Part shown: piece after piece, positions 15,182 to 24,293 of the stretch
How the letters are laid out: the number at the start of each line of letters is the position of its first letter
How positions within the stretch are numbered: position 1 is the first letter of the stretch
Virus record (IMG/VR): IMGVR_UViG_3300034685_000408
Location: 1 to 49,932 of that record
Length of the DNA stretch: 49,932 bases
Strand: one strand, 5' to 3'
DNA from: a virus
Made by a program: the position numbers and the translations under genes
The notes under the pieces: generated by a model
What the model was told of the DNA's origin: nothing
What the model saw: only the letters and a program-made list of their open reading frames with translations
The model's database searches: none

Positions 15182-15667
15182 ATGGCTGCACCTAAGAAAT
15201 ACAATCCGAAATATCACGATGCCTGGGCATGGTCACTTGCCATGAAGGGATGTGACAACAAGGAAATAGCTGAGGCGATGGGGGTATCAGTCAGGACAAT
15301 TCTCAGATGGTCCAAAACAACCGATGCTAACGGAAACGAAGTTCTCACATCGTTCGGCGAAGCGTTGCAGGAAGGGAAGGATGCAGCAGATGCCAAAGTT
15401 GAAAAGAAGCTTTACGAAAGGGCACTCGGATATGATATCGAAGAATCGGAGAACGTTGTTAACATAGACACTAACGGAAACATCAAACCGGTTAGGAGAA
15501 AAACTACCAAGAAGCACGTTCCTCCGGACACGATGGCAATTATGTACTGGCTCAATAATCGCAGACGAGGAGAATGGTCTCAGAAGCAGGATGTGAACAT
15601 AAGCACGGACAATGGAGAGGATGTGGTAATCTACATGCCTGCGAATGGGCGTGATAGTGATGGCTAA
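15182..15667 (+). CDS. terS: Terminase small subunit
   Basis: The 161-residue protein has a helix-turn-helix near the N terminus (NKEIAEAMGVSVRTILRWSK, about 32-51), a central helical oligomerisation region and a C-terminal tail, the expected plan for a small terminase. It recognises the packaging site and recruits the large subunit encoded next. Its stop overlaps the large-subunit start by 8 bases. Confidence 0.85.
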   Translation: MAAPKKYNPKYHDAWAWSLAMKGCDNKEIAEAMGVSVRTILRWSKTTDANGNEVLTSFGEALQEGKDAADAKVEKKLYERALGYDIEESENVVNIDTNGNIKPVRRKTTKKHVPPDTMAIMYWLNNRRRGEWSQKQDVNISTDNGEDVVIYMPANGRDSDG

Positions 15668-17054
15668 TAACGTCCGAATACTGAAACCGCAGGAGGGGCC
15701 ACAGGAGGCGTTTTTATCGTCTTCTGCTGACATAGTGATATACGGAGGTGCTGCTGGAGGAGGAAAGACTTACGGGTTACTGCTTGAGCCACTGAGACAC
15801 AAAAACAACCCAAAGTATGGCGCAGTAATCTTCCGAAGAAATGCAATCCAGGTAACGATTGAAGGAGGTTTACTTGACGAGAGCCGTGAAATCTACGCTG
15901 GAATCAGAGGAGCGGAGCTCAGGATGTCCCCGCGTCCGACGTGGATTTTCAACGGTGGTGCGAAAGTTGGATTTGCCCACATTGAAAGCGACGATGACCT
16001 CCCAAAATGGCAGGGAGCTCAGATATGTTATATCGGATTTGATGAGCTCACGCACTTCACTGAGCACCAGTTTTTCTATATGCTCATACGTAACCGTTCG
16101 ACGTGCGGCGTAAAACCGTATATCCGAGCGACATGTAACCCAGATGCGGATAGCTGGGTGGCTAAGTTCATTGAATGGTGGATAGACCAAGACACCGGAT
16201 ACCCTATTCCGGAACGCTCAGGTGTGATTCGCTGGTTCATCCGAAGAAATGAGGTAGTCACATGGGCAAACACGAAAGAAGAACTCTGGGAACGCTTCAA
16301 TCTGATCACACCGGAAGAACGCAGAGAGCCCAAGTCGGTCACATTCATTGCCAGCACAGTTTACGATAACAAGATATTGCTGGAGAAAGACCCGTCGTAC
16401 CTTGCTAACCTTAAAGCCCAGTCCCTCATCGAGAGAGAACGTATGCTCCATGGAAACTGGAAGATAAAACCGGCTGCCGGATTGTTCTTTAAACGAACGC
16501 AAGTTAACATGATACCAACCATACCGGAGGATGTTGTCAGATGGGTTAGAGCATGGGATCTTGCAGCAACTACCGATGAGGAGAGTAAGGAGTCAGCCTT
16601 CACAGCGGGAGTTCTTATAGGGAAACGAAGGAATGGACGATATGTAGTAGCTGATGTAATCAATGAACGGATGTCGGCATCAGATGTTAGGACTACCATA
16701 AAGAACACGGCGACTACAGACCTTGTTCGTTTCAAGAGGGTTCGGATTAGACTTCCGCAGGACCCAGGGCAGGCAGGAAAAGAACAGGCTCAAAGCTACA
16801 TCAAGTTCCTCGCTGGATTCGACGTTACTGCAATACCGGAATCCGGAAACAAAGAGGTACGTGCGGAACCGATGGCGGCTCAATGGCAAGCCGGAAATTT
16901 CGATGTAGTTGTTGGGGATTGGAACGAAATCTATTTCAACCAGCTTGAAAGTTTTCCTGCCAGTAAGTTTAAAGACATGGTTGATGCCAGCAGCTCAGCT
17001 TTTGCAGAGCTTGAACTTGAAAATGTATTCAACCTTAACAGCCTAATTACTTAA
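15660..17054 (+). CDS. terL: Terminase large subunit
   Basis: The 464-residue protein has Walker A GGAAGGGKT (29-37), Walker B CYIGFDE (D128, E129), and a C-terminal RNase-H-like nuclease beginning with RAWDLAATTDE. It is the motor that pumps DNA into the prohead and cuts concatemers. The ATG at 15660 overlaps the terS stop; an ATG 15 bases earlier is in frame, and neither has a strong ribosome site, implying translational coupling. Confidence 0.95.
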   Translation: MANNVRILKPQEGPQEAFLSSSADIVIYGGAAGGGKTYGLLLEPLRHKNNPKYGAVIFRRNAIQVTIEGGLLDESREIYAGIRGAELRMSPRPTWIFNGGAKVGFAHIESDDDLPKWQGAQICYIGFDELTHFTEHQFFYMLIRNRSTCGVKPYIRATCNPDADSWVAKFIEWWIDQDTGYPIPERSGVIRWFIRRNEVVTWANTKEELWERFNLITPEERREPKSVTFIASTVYDNKILLEKDPSYLANLKAQSLIERERMLHGNWKIKPAAGLFFKRTQVNMIPTIPEDVVRWVRAWDLAATTDEESKESAFTAGVLIGKRRNGRYVVADVINERMSASDVRTTIKNTATTDLVRFKRVRIRLPQDPGQAGKEQAQSYIKFLAGFDVTAIPESGNKEVRAEPMAAQWQAGNFDVVVGDWNEIYFNQLESFPASKFKDMVDASSSAFAELELENVFNLNSLIT

Positions 17055-17068
17055 AGCGAGGTGAGAAA

Positions 17069-18994
17069 GTGAACGATTATAATGCTCGTAAAATAGCGCA
17101 GATGCAAAGATTGGAAAGAGGGAAGCAAATAATTGCCGGTAAGGTTGACAGAGCAGACAGCACATACCGAAGAGACGGATATGTCAATCTACTTAACAAG
17201 TACGGTACTGCGCAGGACAATACGACGGCATACTTTTTTGAGGGAGAGCCGACAGTACCGGATATGGACCTTGCCAGGCACTACGAAGGCGAAGGACTCT
17301 TCGCTAAAATAATTGACACCCCCGCCGAAGAGGCTGTGAAGCACGGGTTTGAGCTTGGCATCAACAATCCGGATATAGAAAGTTTTATCACAGATAGTCT
17401 TGACGAGCTGGATTGGGAGGAAAAAGCAGCTACAGCTATCAAGTGGGCTCGGCTTTACGGGGGAAGCCTCATAGTCATGCTGGTTGATGATGGAAGGGGG
17501 TTGGAGCAGCCATTAGACTGGAAAAACATCCGTAGCATAGATGAGCTAAGGGTATACGAAAGAGCAGTAGTGCAGCCGGACTATACCAACATCTACAATT
17601 ACGACCCGAAGGACCCAGCAAGAAGGACGACATCGAAATTCGGAATGCCGGAGTATTACCATGTTTTTAGTGCATACGGTACGTTTACAGTCCACGAAAG
17701 CAGGTGCTTGATATTCCGGAACGGCATCCTGCCAGAATACATCACTCAGTCGTATTATCGGTTCTGGGGAATACCGGAATATATAAGAATCAAGAGAGCA
17801 CTGAGGGAAACAATAACAGCCCACGGAGATGCAGTAAAACTGCTTGAACGTTCAGTACAGGCAATCTACAAGATGAAGAACCTGGCTCAACTCCTTGCCA
17901 CAAGCGATGGAGAAGACCAGGTTCTTAAGCGTTTGCAGGTAATCGACATGGCACGTGGCATTCTTAACAGCATATCAATTGACGCTGAGGGAGAAGACTA
18001 CAGCTTTCAGACATTCCAACTTTCAGGAGTAAAAGATGTAATAGACTCAACCTGCAATATGCTCTCTGCACTCACAAGCATACCACAGACGATACTGTTT
18101 GGGCGTTCGCCTGCCGGACAAAACAGCACAGGCGAGAGTGACCTGGAAAACTACTACAATTACGTCGAGAGGATACAGAAGCTGATGCTTAGAGGGAACC
18201 TCAAGACATTGATTGATGTTATTCTCCAGGCTGGACTTGCAAGCGGGAAAATACCTGAAATACCTGACTATAAGCTAAAGTTCTCACCATTGTGGAGCAT
18301 GAGCGACACTGAACAGGCTACAGTAGAAAGCACAAAAGCTCAGACCAGTTACACCAAAGCCCAAACAGCACAACTATACGTTGACATGGGTGCACTAGAC
18401 CCATCAGAGGTAAGGGCAGGACTTGCTAAGACGGAAGAATTTAACGTCGAAGACTTGCTCGATGAACAAGACATTGAAGATGAAGACTGGGGATTAGCGG
18501 GCAATGTTCAAGAACAGTTTGGAGCCGAAGGAGAGAAAGGGCCACTTTATGTCCCGCCAGATATGTTTGTGGAAAATGTGGAACAGCCCAATATGGATGA
18601 ATCGGCGTGTACTTCTGCTGCAACCCTGGTAGTGAAAGATGGCGAGATACTCATTGGTAGAAGAAGGGACGGAACCGGATGGTGTGGTCCGGGGGGTGGC
18701 ATTGAAGATGGCGAAACACCGGAACAGGCAGCAAGAAGAGAGCTGAATGAAGAGTTCGGGATAAAAGCAAATGAAATGATACCTGTCGGAGTGATGAACG
18801 GTTTACCGGAAAGATACGGAGTGCCGTTCATTTTCTTATGTACGGACTATGACGGAATCCCGAAATGTGACGGTAAGGAAATGGAGGATGCAAGGTTCTG
18901 CAAACTTGATGAGTTGCCTGAATTTCATTTGTTCCCGCCGTTCATGAAATCAGTATCCATGCTGTTAAAGGAGCTGAGACGTAAAGATGAATGA
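17069..18994 (+). CDS. Portal protein (DUF1073-like) fused to a C-terminal Nudix hydrolase domain
   Basis: Residues 1 to about 480 resemble DUF1073-type portals: ARLYGGSLIVML, the SIPQTILFGRSPAGQNSTGE loop and the following helical clip/crown region. From about residue 510 a separate domain begins (CTSAATLVVKDGEILIGRRR). It contains a complete Nudix box at 543-565: G543-x5-E549-x7-R557-E558-x2-E561-E562-x-G564. Both domains are in one uninterrupted frame. Twelve copies would sit in the portal ring, placing a nucleotide-hydrolysing domain at the vertex or ejected with DNA. NCBI also relates DUF1073 to Acb1-type anti-CBASS names. The GTG start follows GCGAGGTGAG. Confidence 0.85.
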   Translation: MNDYNARKIAQMQRLERGKQIIAGKVDRADSTYRRDGYVNLLNKYGTAQDNTTAYFFEGEPTVPDMDLARHYEGEGLFAKIIDTPAEEAVKHGFELGINNPDIESFITDSLDELDWEEKAATAIKWARLYGGSLIVMLVDDGRGLEQPLDWKNIRSIDELRVYERAVVQPDYTNIYNYDPKDPARRTTSKFGMPEYYHVFSAYGTFTVHESRCLIFRNGILPEYITQSYYRFWGIPEYIRIKRALRETITAHGDAVKLLERSVQAIYKMKNLAQLLATSDGEDQVLKRLQVIDMARGILNSISIDAEGEDYSFQTFQLSGVKDVIDSTCNMLSALTSIPQTILFGRSPAGQNSTGESDLENYYNYVERIQKLMLRGNLKTLIDVILQAGLASGKIPEIPDYKLKFSPLWSMSDTEQATVESTKAQTSYTKAQTAQLYVDMGALDPSEVRAGLAKTEEFNVEDLLDEQDIEDEDWGLAGNVQEQFGAEGEKGPLYVPPDMFVENVEQPNMDESACTSAATLVVKDGEILIGRRRDGTGWCGPGGGIEDGETPEQAARRELNEEFGIKANEMIPVGVMNGLPERYGVPFIFLCTDYDGIPKCDGKEMEDARFCKLDELPEFHLFPPFMKSVSMLLKELRRKDE

Positions 18995-19883
18995 TATAGC
19001 AATGAAGCAGGCGGCTCAGGCAGCAGTAAAGCCAAAATTTCGAGGCAACCAGAAGCTTAAAAGCAAAGTCCATACTTATTATCCCGAAAGCATAGAAAGA
19101 GAGTACCAGAGGGTCACAGACGCTTATATGAAGCTTGTGAAAGATGTCCTCAAGGAATATCTGCCTATGATTAAAGATGCGTTGATGCAGGAAAAAGGCA
19201 ATGTACGCAAAGACGACATCAGGGACCTGGGACACGTTGTAAAAGATGCGTTTGATGCTATGCATAAACAGCTTGAGCAAAAGACCGAATCCTTCGGATT
19301 GCGCAGGAAGCTCGAAGCCCTTGCTCATCTTACGAGGAAGCTGACAATCAAAGAGTGGAAAAAGGTGGTCAAACAAACCCTCGGAATTGACATCATGGAT
19401 GACTACTATATGGGCGAGTTTTACCGTGAAGCTCTCAATGTATGGGTTGAGGATAACGTCAATCTCATCAAGACGATACCGAAAGACTCCCTTGGCAGAA
19501 TGAAAGAAATCGTCCAGGAAGGATTTAAAGCCGGAAAGACAACGACTTCTATAGTTAAGGAGATACAACGTACCTACGGAATAGAAAAACGTCATGCAAG
19601 GCTTATAGCTCGTGACCAGACGGCCAAGCTCCACGGGCAGTTGGCAAAAGCACAGCAGACAGACGCAGGAGTAAACGAGTATACATGGAGCACTTCCGGT
19701 GACAGCCGAGTGAGAGAACGGCATAGGGAGTTGAACGGCAAAAGGTTCCGGTGGGATGACCCTCCGGTGGTTGATAAAAAGACCGGCAGAAGAGCACATC
19801 CAGGTGAAGATTATCAGTGCAGATGTGTTGCGTTGCCGGTCTTTGATATAGATACAATCAATATTCCGATTGCAAAAGGATAG
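18987..19883 (+). CDS. Phage head morphogenesis protein (Mu F-like)
   Basis: The 298-residue protein has a helical N-terminal half and the Mu gpF/SPP1 gp7 signature in the C-terminal half: RLIARDQTAKLHGQL, EYTWSTSGDSRVRERHRELNGK and HPGEDYQCRCVALP. Such minor head proteins bind the portal and often enter the virion. It overlaps the portal gene by 8 bases. Confidence 0.9.
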   Translation: MNDIAMKQAAQAAVKPKFRGNQKLKSKVHTYYPESIEREYQRVTDAYMKLVKDVLKEYLPMIKDALMQEKGNVRKDDIRDLGHVVKDAFDAMHKQLEQKTESFGLRRKLEALAHLTRKLTIKEWKKVVKQTLGIDIMDDYYMGEFYREALNVWVEDNVNLIKTIPKDSLGRMKEIVQEGFKAGKTTTSIVKEIQRTYGIEKRHARLIARDQTAKLHGQLAKAQQTDAGVNEYTWSTSGDSRVRERHRELNGKRFRWDDPPVVDKKTGRRAHPGEDYQCRCVALPVFDIDTINIPIAKG

Positions 19884-19946
19884 GAGGTGCTGTGTGTGAA
19901 GAAATGACTTGCAAAACGAGAATCTTGGAAGAAAGGAGATTGAGAC

Positions 19947-20171
19947 ATGTCGGCAATAGCGATAGCAGCCTTGTGCAGACAGTTGATAGCAGAGGCAGAG
20001 GCAATCATCAAATATACCGAAGACATTGAAGCGACAAAAGCAATCGAAGGCGGTGCCGCTGCTCTGTTTGACGAACTGAGGCTTGATGAGCTTGAGCATA
20101 TCCAGAAACTAACGCTCGAACTCACAGAAGCATTAAGCACAGGCGAAGAGGAAACTGGGGGTGAGGAATAG
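19947..20171 (+). CDS. Small ferritin/rubrerythrin-like helical protein
   Basis: A 74-residue two-helix protein whose first helix has EAEAIIKYTEDIE and second LRLDELEHIQKLTLE, resembling the ExxH-type metal helices of rubrerythrin-like proteins. Small proteins of this kind occur next to DUF2213 genes in phages. Metal binding is inferred. The 63-base gap upstream holds no gene. Confidence 0.6.
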   Translation: MSAIAIAALCRQLIAEAEAIIKYTEDIEATKAIEGGAAALFDELRLDELEHIQKLTLELTEALSTGEEETGGEE

Positions 20172-21544
20172 TGAAAGTCCCCCAATTAAGAAGGGTACTT
20201 AGACTCGACAGCATCAAGCTTGACGAAACGTATTTCACAGAAGAAGGGTATCTCATTGACCACCCGATTGTTACATCGTGTGGGATATTTGAGTACACAA
20301 ATCCGGATGGCTCAATCAGAAGGGAGCTAAGACTGCCGGAGCATGTATTTGCTCAAAAAAGCCTGGATAGCTACGAGGGCAAGCCTATCATCATAACTCA
20401 CGATGCTGGGGTTGTGGACAAAAACAATGTTGATAAGGAAATCATCGGCACAATGCTATCCAAGGGATACCAGGACGGAGACAACGTAAGAGTGAAAATA
20501 GTCATACACGATACAGACAGGATGAAAGAGAGTGGGCTTAGAGAACTGTCTCTCGGATACAACCTGACTCTTGATGAAACGCCTGGTGTCTGGAACGGTC
20601 AACCTTACGATGCCATCCAAAAAGACATCGAAATCAACCATCTTGCACTTGTAGCAAATGCCCGAGCAGGAGAGAAAGCTCGCCTGAATATTGACGGGCA
20701 AGAAACTAAATCAATTCTTAAAGGAGGTAAATCCATGAGTACAAAAACAAAAAGAAAGGACGGAGGCTCTATGACTCCAGAAGATTTCGCTGCCGCAGTT
20801 GAAGCTTTCAAGGCCAGAAGGGCAGCGAGAAATGCTGCTAAAGCAGGTAATGAAGGGACTGCATCCCAAGCAACACCTGCAAAAGACAGCGATGCAGAAC
20901 CTGCCGCAGCTCCGGCAACATCTGCCGAGAAAACCATGTCCACAGATGAAACCATTCAGATGGTTAAGGACAGACGTGACAGGAGAGACCAGGAAGGAGA
21001 CCCTGCTACTCCGGAAGCGGCAATGGGTATTATTGCCCAGCAGGATGAGGACATCGAAACACTGCTTGAAATCATCGAGGCTCTCAAGGCTGAAAAAGAC
21101 TTTGGAGAGGCTGCACAGGCAGCAGACTGCAACAAAGATGAGGATGCGGAAGAAGGCAAGAAGGACAGCTCCGAAGACCAATCCGGCTCTCTCAATATGG
21201 ATGCCGCTGATGCACTGTTCAGAACAAGACTGGAACTTGTCCGTATCGGAGACCGCTTGAACATCGATGGAATAGAGAACATGCCAATCATTGATGCAAA
21301 GAAGGCCATCATCAAAGCGGTTAATCCTCAAATGAGGCTCGACGGAAAAGGAAAGGCATATATCAACGCAGCCTTTGACCTGGCAAAGGAAACCCTCAAT
21401 GCCAGAAAGGATACCAATTATCAGCGTTCTCAGATGTTCAATGCTGATAGCGCAAGACCGAATAGAAATGAAATCGGAATGTCTGCCGCAGAGAAAGCGA
21501 GAGCGAGGATGATTGAAAGAAAACAGAATGGAGGTAATAAGTAA
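20171..21544 (+). CDS. DUF2213 head protease with fused scaffold region
   Basis: The 457-residue protein has a DUF2213 protease-like domain to about residue 180 (GKPIIITHD, RELSLGYNLTLDE, INHLALVANARAG). A long, acidic/alanine-rich helical region follows, as expected for a scaffold. It lies before the cement and capsid genes, the place of prohead protease/scaffold functions. It would shape the prohead and cleave the scaffold. The GTG start overlaps the previous stop. An internal start at 20735 is listed separately. Confidence 0.8.
   Translation: MKVPQLRRVLRLDSIKLDETYFTEEGYLIDHPIVTSCGIFEYTNPDGSIRRELRLPEHVFAQKSLDSYEGKPIIITHDAGVVDKNNVDKEIIGTMLSKGYQDGDNVRVKIVIHDTDRMKESGLRELSLGYNLTLDETPGVWNGQPYDAIQKDIEINHLALVANARAGEKARLNIDGQETKSILKGGKSMSTKTKRKDGGSMTPEDFAAAVEAFKARRAARNAAKAGNEGTASQATPAKDSDAEPAAAPATSAEKTMSTDETIQMVKDRRDRRDQEGDPATPEAAMGIIAQQDEDIETLLEIIEALKAEKDFGEAAQAADCNKDEDAEEGKKDSSEDQSGSLNMDAADALFRTRLELVRIGDRLNIDGIENMPIIDAKKAIIKAVNPQMRLDGKGKAYINAAFDLAKETLNARKDTNYQRSQMFNADSARPNRNEIGMSAAEKARARMIERKQNGGNK
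20735..21544 (+). CDS. Predicted nested scaffold protein from an internal start
   Basis: Inside the DUF2213 gene, in the same frame, AAGGAGGT (20721-20728) is followed after 6 bases by ATG 20735. The product would be the last 269 residues, beginning MSTKTKRKDGG, which is exactly the helical scaffold part without the protease. Lambda uses the same plan for C and Nu3. The ribosome site is as strong as those of neighbouring genes, but expression is inferred. Confidence 0.6.
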   Translation: MSTKTKRKDGGSMTPEDFAAAVEAFKARRAARNAAKAGNEGTASQATPAKDSDAEPAAAPATSAEKTMSTDETIQMVKDRRDRRDQEGDPATPEAAMGIIAQQDEDIETLLEIIEALKAEKDFGEAAQAADCNKDEDAEEGKKDSSEDQSGSLNMDAADALFRTRLELVRIGDRLNIDGIENMPIIDAKKAIIKAVNPQMRLDGKGKAYINAAFDLAKETLNARKDTNYQRSQMFNADSARPNRNEIGMSAAEKARARMIERKQNGGNK

Positions 21545-22041
21545 TGAGTGCACAAACAAGTTATGGGTTTGCAACTCCAAAAGGCGTAGCTGGCGGTCTT
21601 TTAGACATTGCGCCTTATTCCATTGACACCCGTGTCAACAATGAAGCTGCTGCTGACTCCCTTAAATATGGAATGGGAGTCGTGCAGGGGGATACCGCTG
21701 GAGTCGGGGTAAGAAAACCGATAAGCACAGATACAGCGGCAGTATTCGAGGGCATAGTTATGACTGGGTTCAGCAACCAGCAGACCATTGAAGGAAACGT
21801 AAACATCCTGCCCAACCAGAGTGTAGGAATTCTTCGTTACGGAAAAGCGTGGGCAAGAATCAAGTCTGGCGATACCCCTGCATATGGCGGAAAGCTCTAT
21901 CTGATTATCAACGGAGCTGATGCAGGATTGTTTACTACCACATCAAGTGTCGACACCATTGAAGTCAAAGGAAGATTTATAGGCAGCAAGGGTTCTGGTG
22001 ATATAGCTCCTGTTGAGCTATTCAACCAGGCTCAAGCCTAA
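21544..22041 (+). CDS. Capsid cement (decoration) protein
   Basis: The 165-residue beta-rich protein (GMGVVQGDTAGVGVRKPI, SVGILRYGKAWARI, AYGGKLYLI) resembles gp24-like structural cement proteins that stabilise the capsid. It stands between scaffold and capsid, starting with a four-base overlap. Confidence 0.7.
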   Translation: MSAQTSYGFATPKGVAGGLLDIAPYSIDTRVNNEAAADSLKYGMGVVQGDTAGVGVRKPISTDTAAVFEGIVMTGFSNQQTIEGNVNILPNQSVGILRYGKAWARIKSGDTPAYGGKLYLIINGADAGLFTTTSSVDTIEVKGRFIGSKGSGDIAPVELFNQAQA

Positions 22042-22061
22042 AAAGGAGGAGGACGAACAAT

Positions 22062-23096
22062 ATGAGCTATAACGCACAAATGCCGTCTACAGGTTACTCT
22101 GTAGCAGATTATGAAGCTCTTATGAGCTCTACTATTCCTGCTGCCCTTGTCGGGGTTCTGGGAATGAGATTTGACAGTGCTGAGGATGCATCAGTATTCT
22201 TCGCTCGTGAGCTTGACTACATCAAGAGTCAGTCTTACGACGTAGAATATCCAGAGTTTACTGCGCTGTCGATTTTCCCAATTTCCAGCGAAGTTAATCC
22301 TGGAGCTGAGACAGTAACCTACTACAGCTACGACAAGACCGGTATGGCTAAGATTATAAGCAATTATGCCACTGACTTACCGAGAGCTGACGCAAAAGGA
22401 AAACCCACAACGGCTATCATCAAGTCCATCGGAGCAAGCTACGGTTACTCGGTACAGGAGATGAGAGCCAGCCGTATGGCGGGAAAATCTCTTGACGTAA
22501 GGAAAGCAGAAGCCGCACGTTACCAGATTGACTATCTGAACAATAAGATTGCGTGGGCCGGAGACGAAGAAACGGGCTTAATCGGTGTTCTGTCTGCAGG
22601 AAACAACATCCCGTTCTACACCATTCCGGCAAACGGAGAAGGAAGCTCCACTCTGTGGAAGAACAAGACTGCTGCTCAGATTCTCGCCGATATAAACGGA
22701 ATGCAGGCTCAGGTAGCCAAGAACACCAAGAACGTAGAAAGGCCGGATACATTGGTTCTCCCTGCTGACGTGTACATTGACATTTCAACCAGGCAGATAG
22801 ACAATACCGGTTACACCATCAAGAGGTTTGTTCTTGAAAACGCTCCATACCTGAAAGAAATCGTTCCTGCTGCCGAATTGCAGTCTGATGCAACCGATAC
22901 TAACCCATACGCACCGCAGGCAGTTGCATTGCTGTTCAAGAAGGACCCGAGGAAAATTACTATCGAGAATCCACTGCCCTTCTATCAGTATCCTTTACAG
23001 CCGCAAGGGCTTGAGGTTATCGTTCCCTGCGAAGCAAGAACAGCCGGAGCGATTATCTACTATCCTCTGTCCCTGTTGATTGCACTGGGGATATAA
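22062..23096 (+). CDS. Major capsid protein (DUF2184-like)
   Basis: The 344-residue protein resembles DUF2184 major capsid proteins with the HK97 fold: an N-terminal arm, VFFARELDYIKSQSYDVEYP, and the C-terminal PLQPQGLEVIVPCEARTAGAIIYYPLS that forms the axial/peripheral core. The ribosome site AAAGGAGGAGG is strong, as expected for the most abundant virion protein. Size and position fit. Confidence 0.85.
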   Translation: MSYNAQMPSTGYSVADYEALMSSTIPAALVGVLGMRFDSAEDASVFFARELDYIKSQSYDVEYPEFTALSIFPISSEVNPGAETVTYYSYDKTGMAKIISNYATDLPRADAKGKPTTAIIKSIGASYGYSVQEMRASRMAGKSLDVRKAEAARYQIDYLNNKIAWAGDEETGLIGVLSAGNNIPFYTIPANGEGSSTLWKNKTAAQILADINGMQAQVAKNTKNVERPDTLVLPADVYIDISTRQIDNTGYTIKRFVLENAPYLKEIVPAAELQSDATDTNPYAPQAVALLFKKDPRKITIENPLPFYQYPLQPQGLEVIVPCEARTAGAIIYYPLSLLIALGI

Positions 23097-23112
23097 GAAA
23101 GGAGAATGACGC

Positions 23113-23433
23113 ATGAAGGTTACGAACAATTCAGTTAAGATAATCAACATCGGAGAGCTGTCTGTTTTGCCTGGAGCAACTGAAACAGTACCCAAAGATT
23201 TCGTCGGCAACCCCGTGCTTAAGTTTTTGGAAAAGCGCGGGGATATTGCCCTTTTCGATGAAGAAGCTGCTGCTAAAGAAGCGGAAGAAGCTAAAGCGAG
23301 AGCAGAGGCCGAAGCAAAACTGAAAGCAGAAGCCGAGGCAAAAGCTAAAGCGGAAGAAGAAGCCAAAGCTAAAGCAGCAGATGCAGCGAAAGCAAAGGCT
23401 GCCGAGGGGAATACGACACAGAAGAAGGCGTAA
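23113..23433 (+). CDS. Head protein with Ala/Lys/Glu repeat tail
   Basis: The first about 50 residues form a small beta domain (VKIINIGELSVLPGATETVP). The rest is an almost uninterrupted helix of alanine, lysine and glutamate repeats (KAEAEAKAKAEE type), probably a solvent-exposed single helix or coiled coil. Likely a minor head or decoration protein, from its position between capsid and connector. Confidence 0.65.
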   Translation: MKVTNNSVKIINIGELSVLPGATETVPKDFVGNPVLKFLEKRGDIALFDEEAAAKEAEEAKARAEAEAKLKAEAEAKAKAEEEAKAKAADAAKAKAAEGNTTQKKA

Positions 23434-23446
23434 GGAGGGGTGACAT

Positions 23447-23824
23447 ATGACCCCTATTGAAATCCTGAGGCTATTGGCACCGGAGTTTTCCTCAATAAGC
23501 GATGAAGTTATCACTCAATGGATTGAACTCTTTACGCCTCTTGTAAGTGCCAAACGGTTCGGAAATACCTATAACCAGGCTGTTGCTCTATTAACGGCAC
23601 ATAAGCTGAAAATGGCAGGCTATGGCGACAATACAAACGGAACCATCGGGGACACCCTTCGAGTCGGCTCATACTCGGAGGGTGAAACCTCGATTGGGTA
23701 TACAGTCAACCAGGGAACAAACCTTCTCAACGATGCGGAGTTGACACTCACAACATACGGCCTGCAATACCTTTCATTGCGCAGGGCAAGGATAATACCT
23801 ATAGTCTCGGCAGGTGAGGCATAG
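23447..23824 (+). CDS. Head-tail connector (DUF4054-like)
   Basis: The 125-residue helical protein (LAPEFSSISDEVITQWIEL, AVALLTAHKLKMAG, GYTVNQG) resembles DUF4054/gp6-like adaptor proteins, which form a ring under the portal. Position directly after the capsid cluster agrees. Confidence 0.75.
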   Translation: MTPIEILRLLAPEFSSISDEVITQWIELFTPLVSAKRFGNTYNQAVALLTAHKLKMAGYGDNTNGTIGDTLRVGSYSEGETSIGYTVNQGTNLLNDAELTLTTYGLQYLSLRRARIIPIVSAGEA

Positions 23825-23825
23825 C

Positions 23826-24293
23826 ATGGCAGGAAAAGCAAAAGACCGTTGGACGGCTGAGGGGAAGAAATTCAAAGCTGAAATAGAAAAGCTCAAAAAG
23901 TTACAGGTAAGGATAGGATACCAGCAGGGTGATGTGATAACTGAGGATGGAGTTGACATGCTTGACATTGCCATGTGGAATGAGTTGGGAACTATCAATG
24001 CGCCATCGAGGCCGTTTTTAAGAAAGAGTGTTGACGAAAATGCAGACAAAATAAATTCCTTTTGCAAGGCGCAATTGCAAAGGCTGACAAAAGGCGCAAC
24101 GGCAGAAGAAATACTTAAGCAAATCGGGGTATTCTCTAAGGGGCTTGTGCAGGAGAAAATCGTTGATGGCGAATTTGAGCCAAATGCTCCGTCTACCATC
24201 AGACGAAAGAAATCCGACAAGCCTCTTATTGATACCGGTCTCATGAGGATATCTGTAAACTATATAATCGTTGAGAAAGGAGGTAGGAAATGA
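23826..24293 (+). CDS. Neck / virion morphogenesis protein (gp10-like)
   Basis: The 155-residue protein has the pattern of HK97-gp10/phage virion morphogenesis proteins: RIGYQQGD, MWNELGTINAPSRPFLRKSVDEN and the C-terminal IDTGLMRISVNYII. It would help form the neck or complete the tail. The ATG at 23826 is preferred over an upstream GTG; it follows CAGGTGAGG. Confidence 0.75.
   Translation: MAGKAKDRWTAEGKKFKAEIEKLKKLQVRIGYQQGDVITEDGVDMLDIAMWNELGTINAPSRPFLRKSVDENADKINSFCKAQLQRLTKGATAEEILKQIGVFSKGLVQEKIVDGEFEPNAPSTIRRKKSDKPLIDTGLMRISVNYIIVEKGGRK

Noticed and set aside
18942-20099. Long minus-strand open frame of 385 codons
   Set aside because: It lies opposite the portal end and the Mu-F-like gene, has no ribosome site, and its protein is a cysteine/phenylalanine-rich shadow.
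23280-23420. Tandem DNA repeat in the Ala/Lys/Glu tail
   Set aside because: The repetition is explained by protein helix composition (AAAGC-type codons); no exact long unit repeats.
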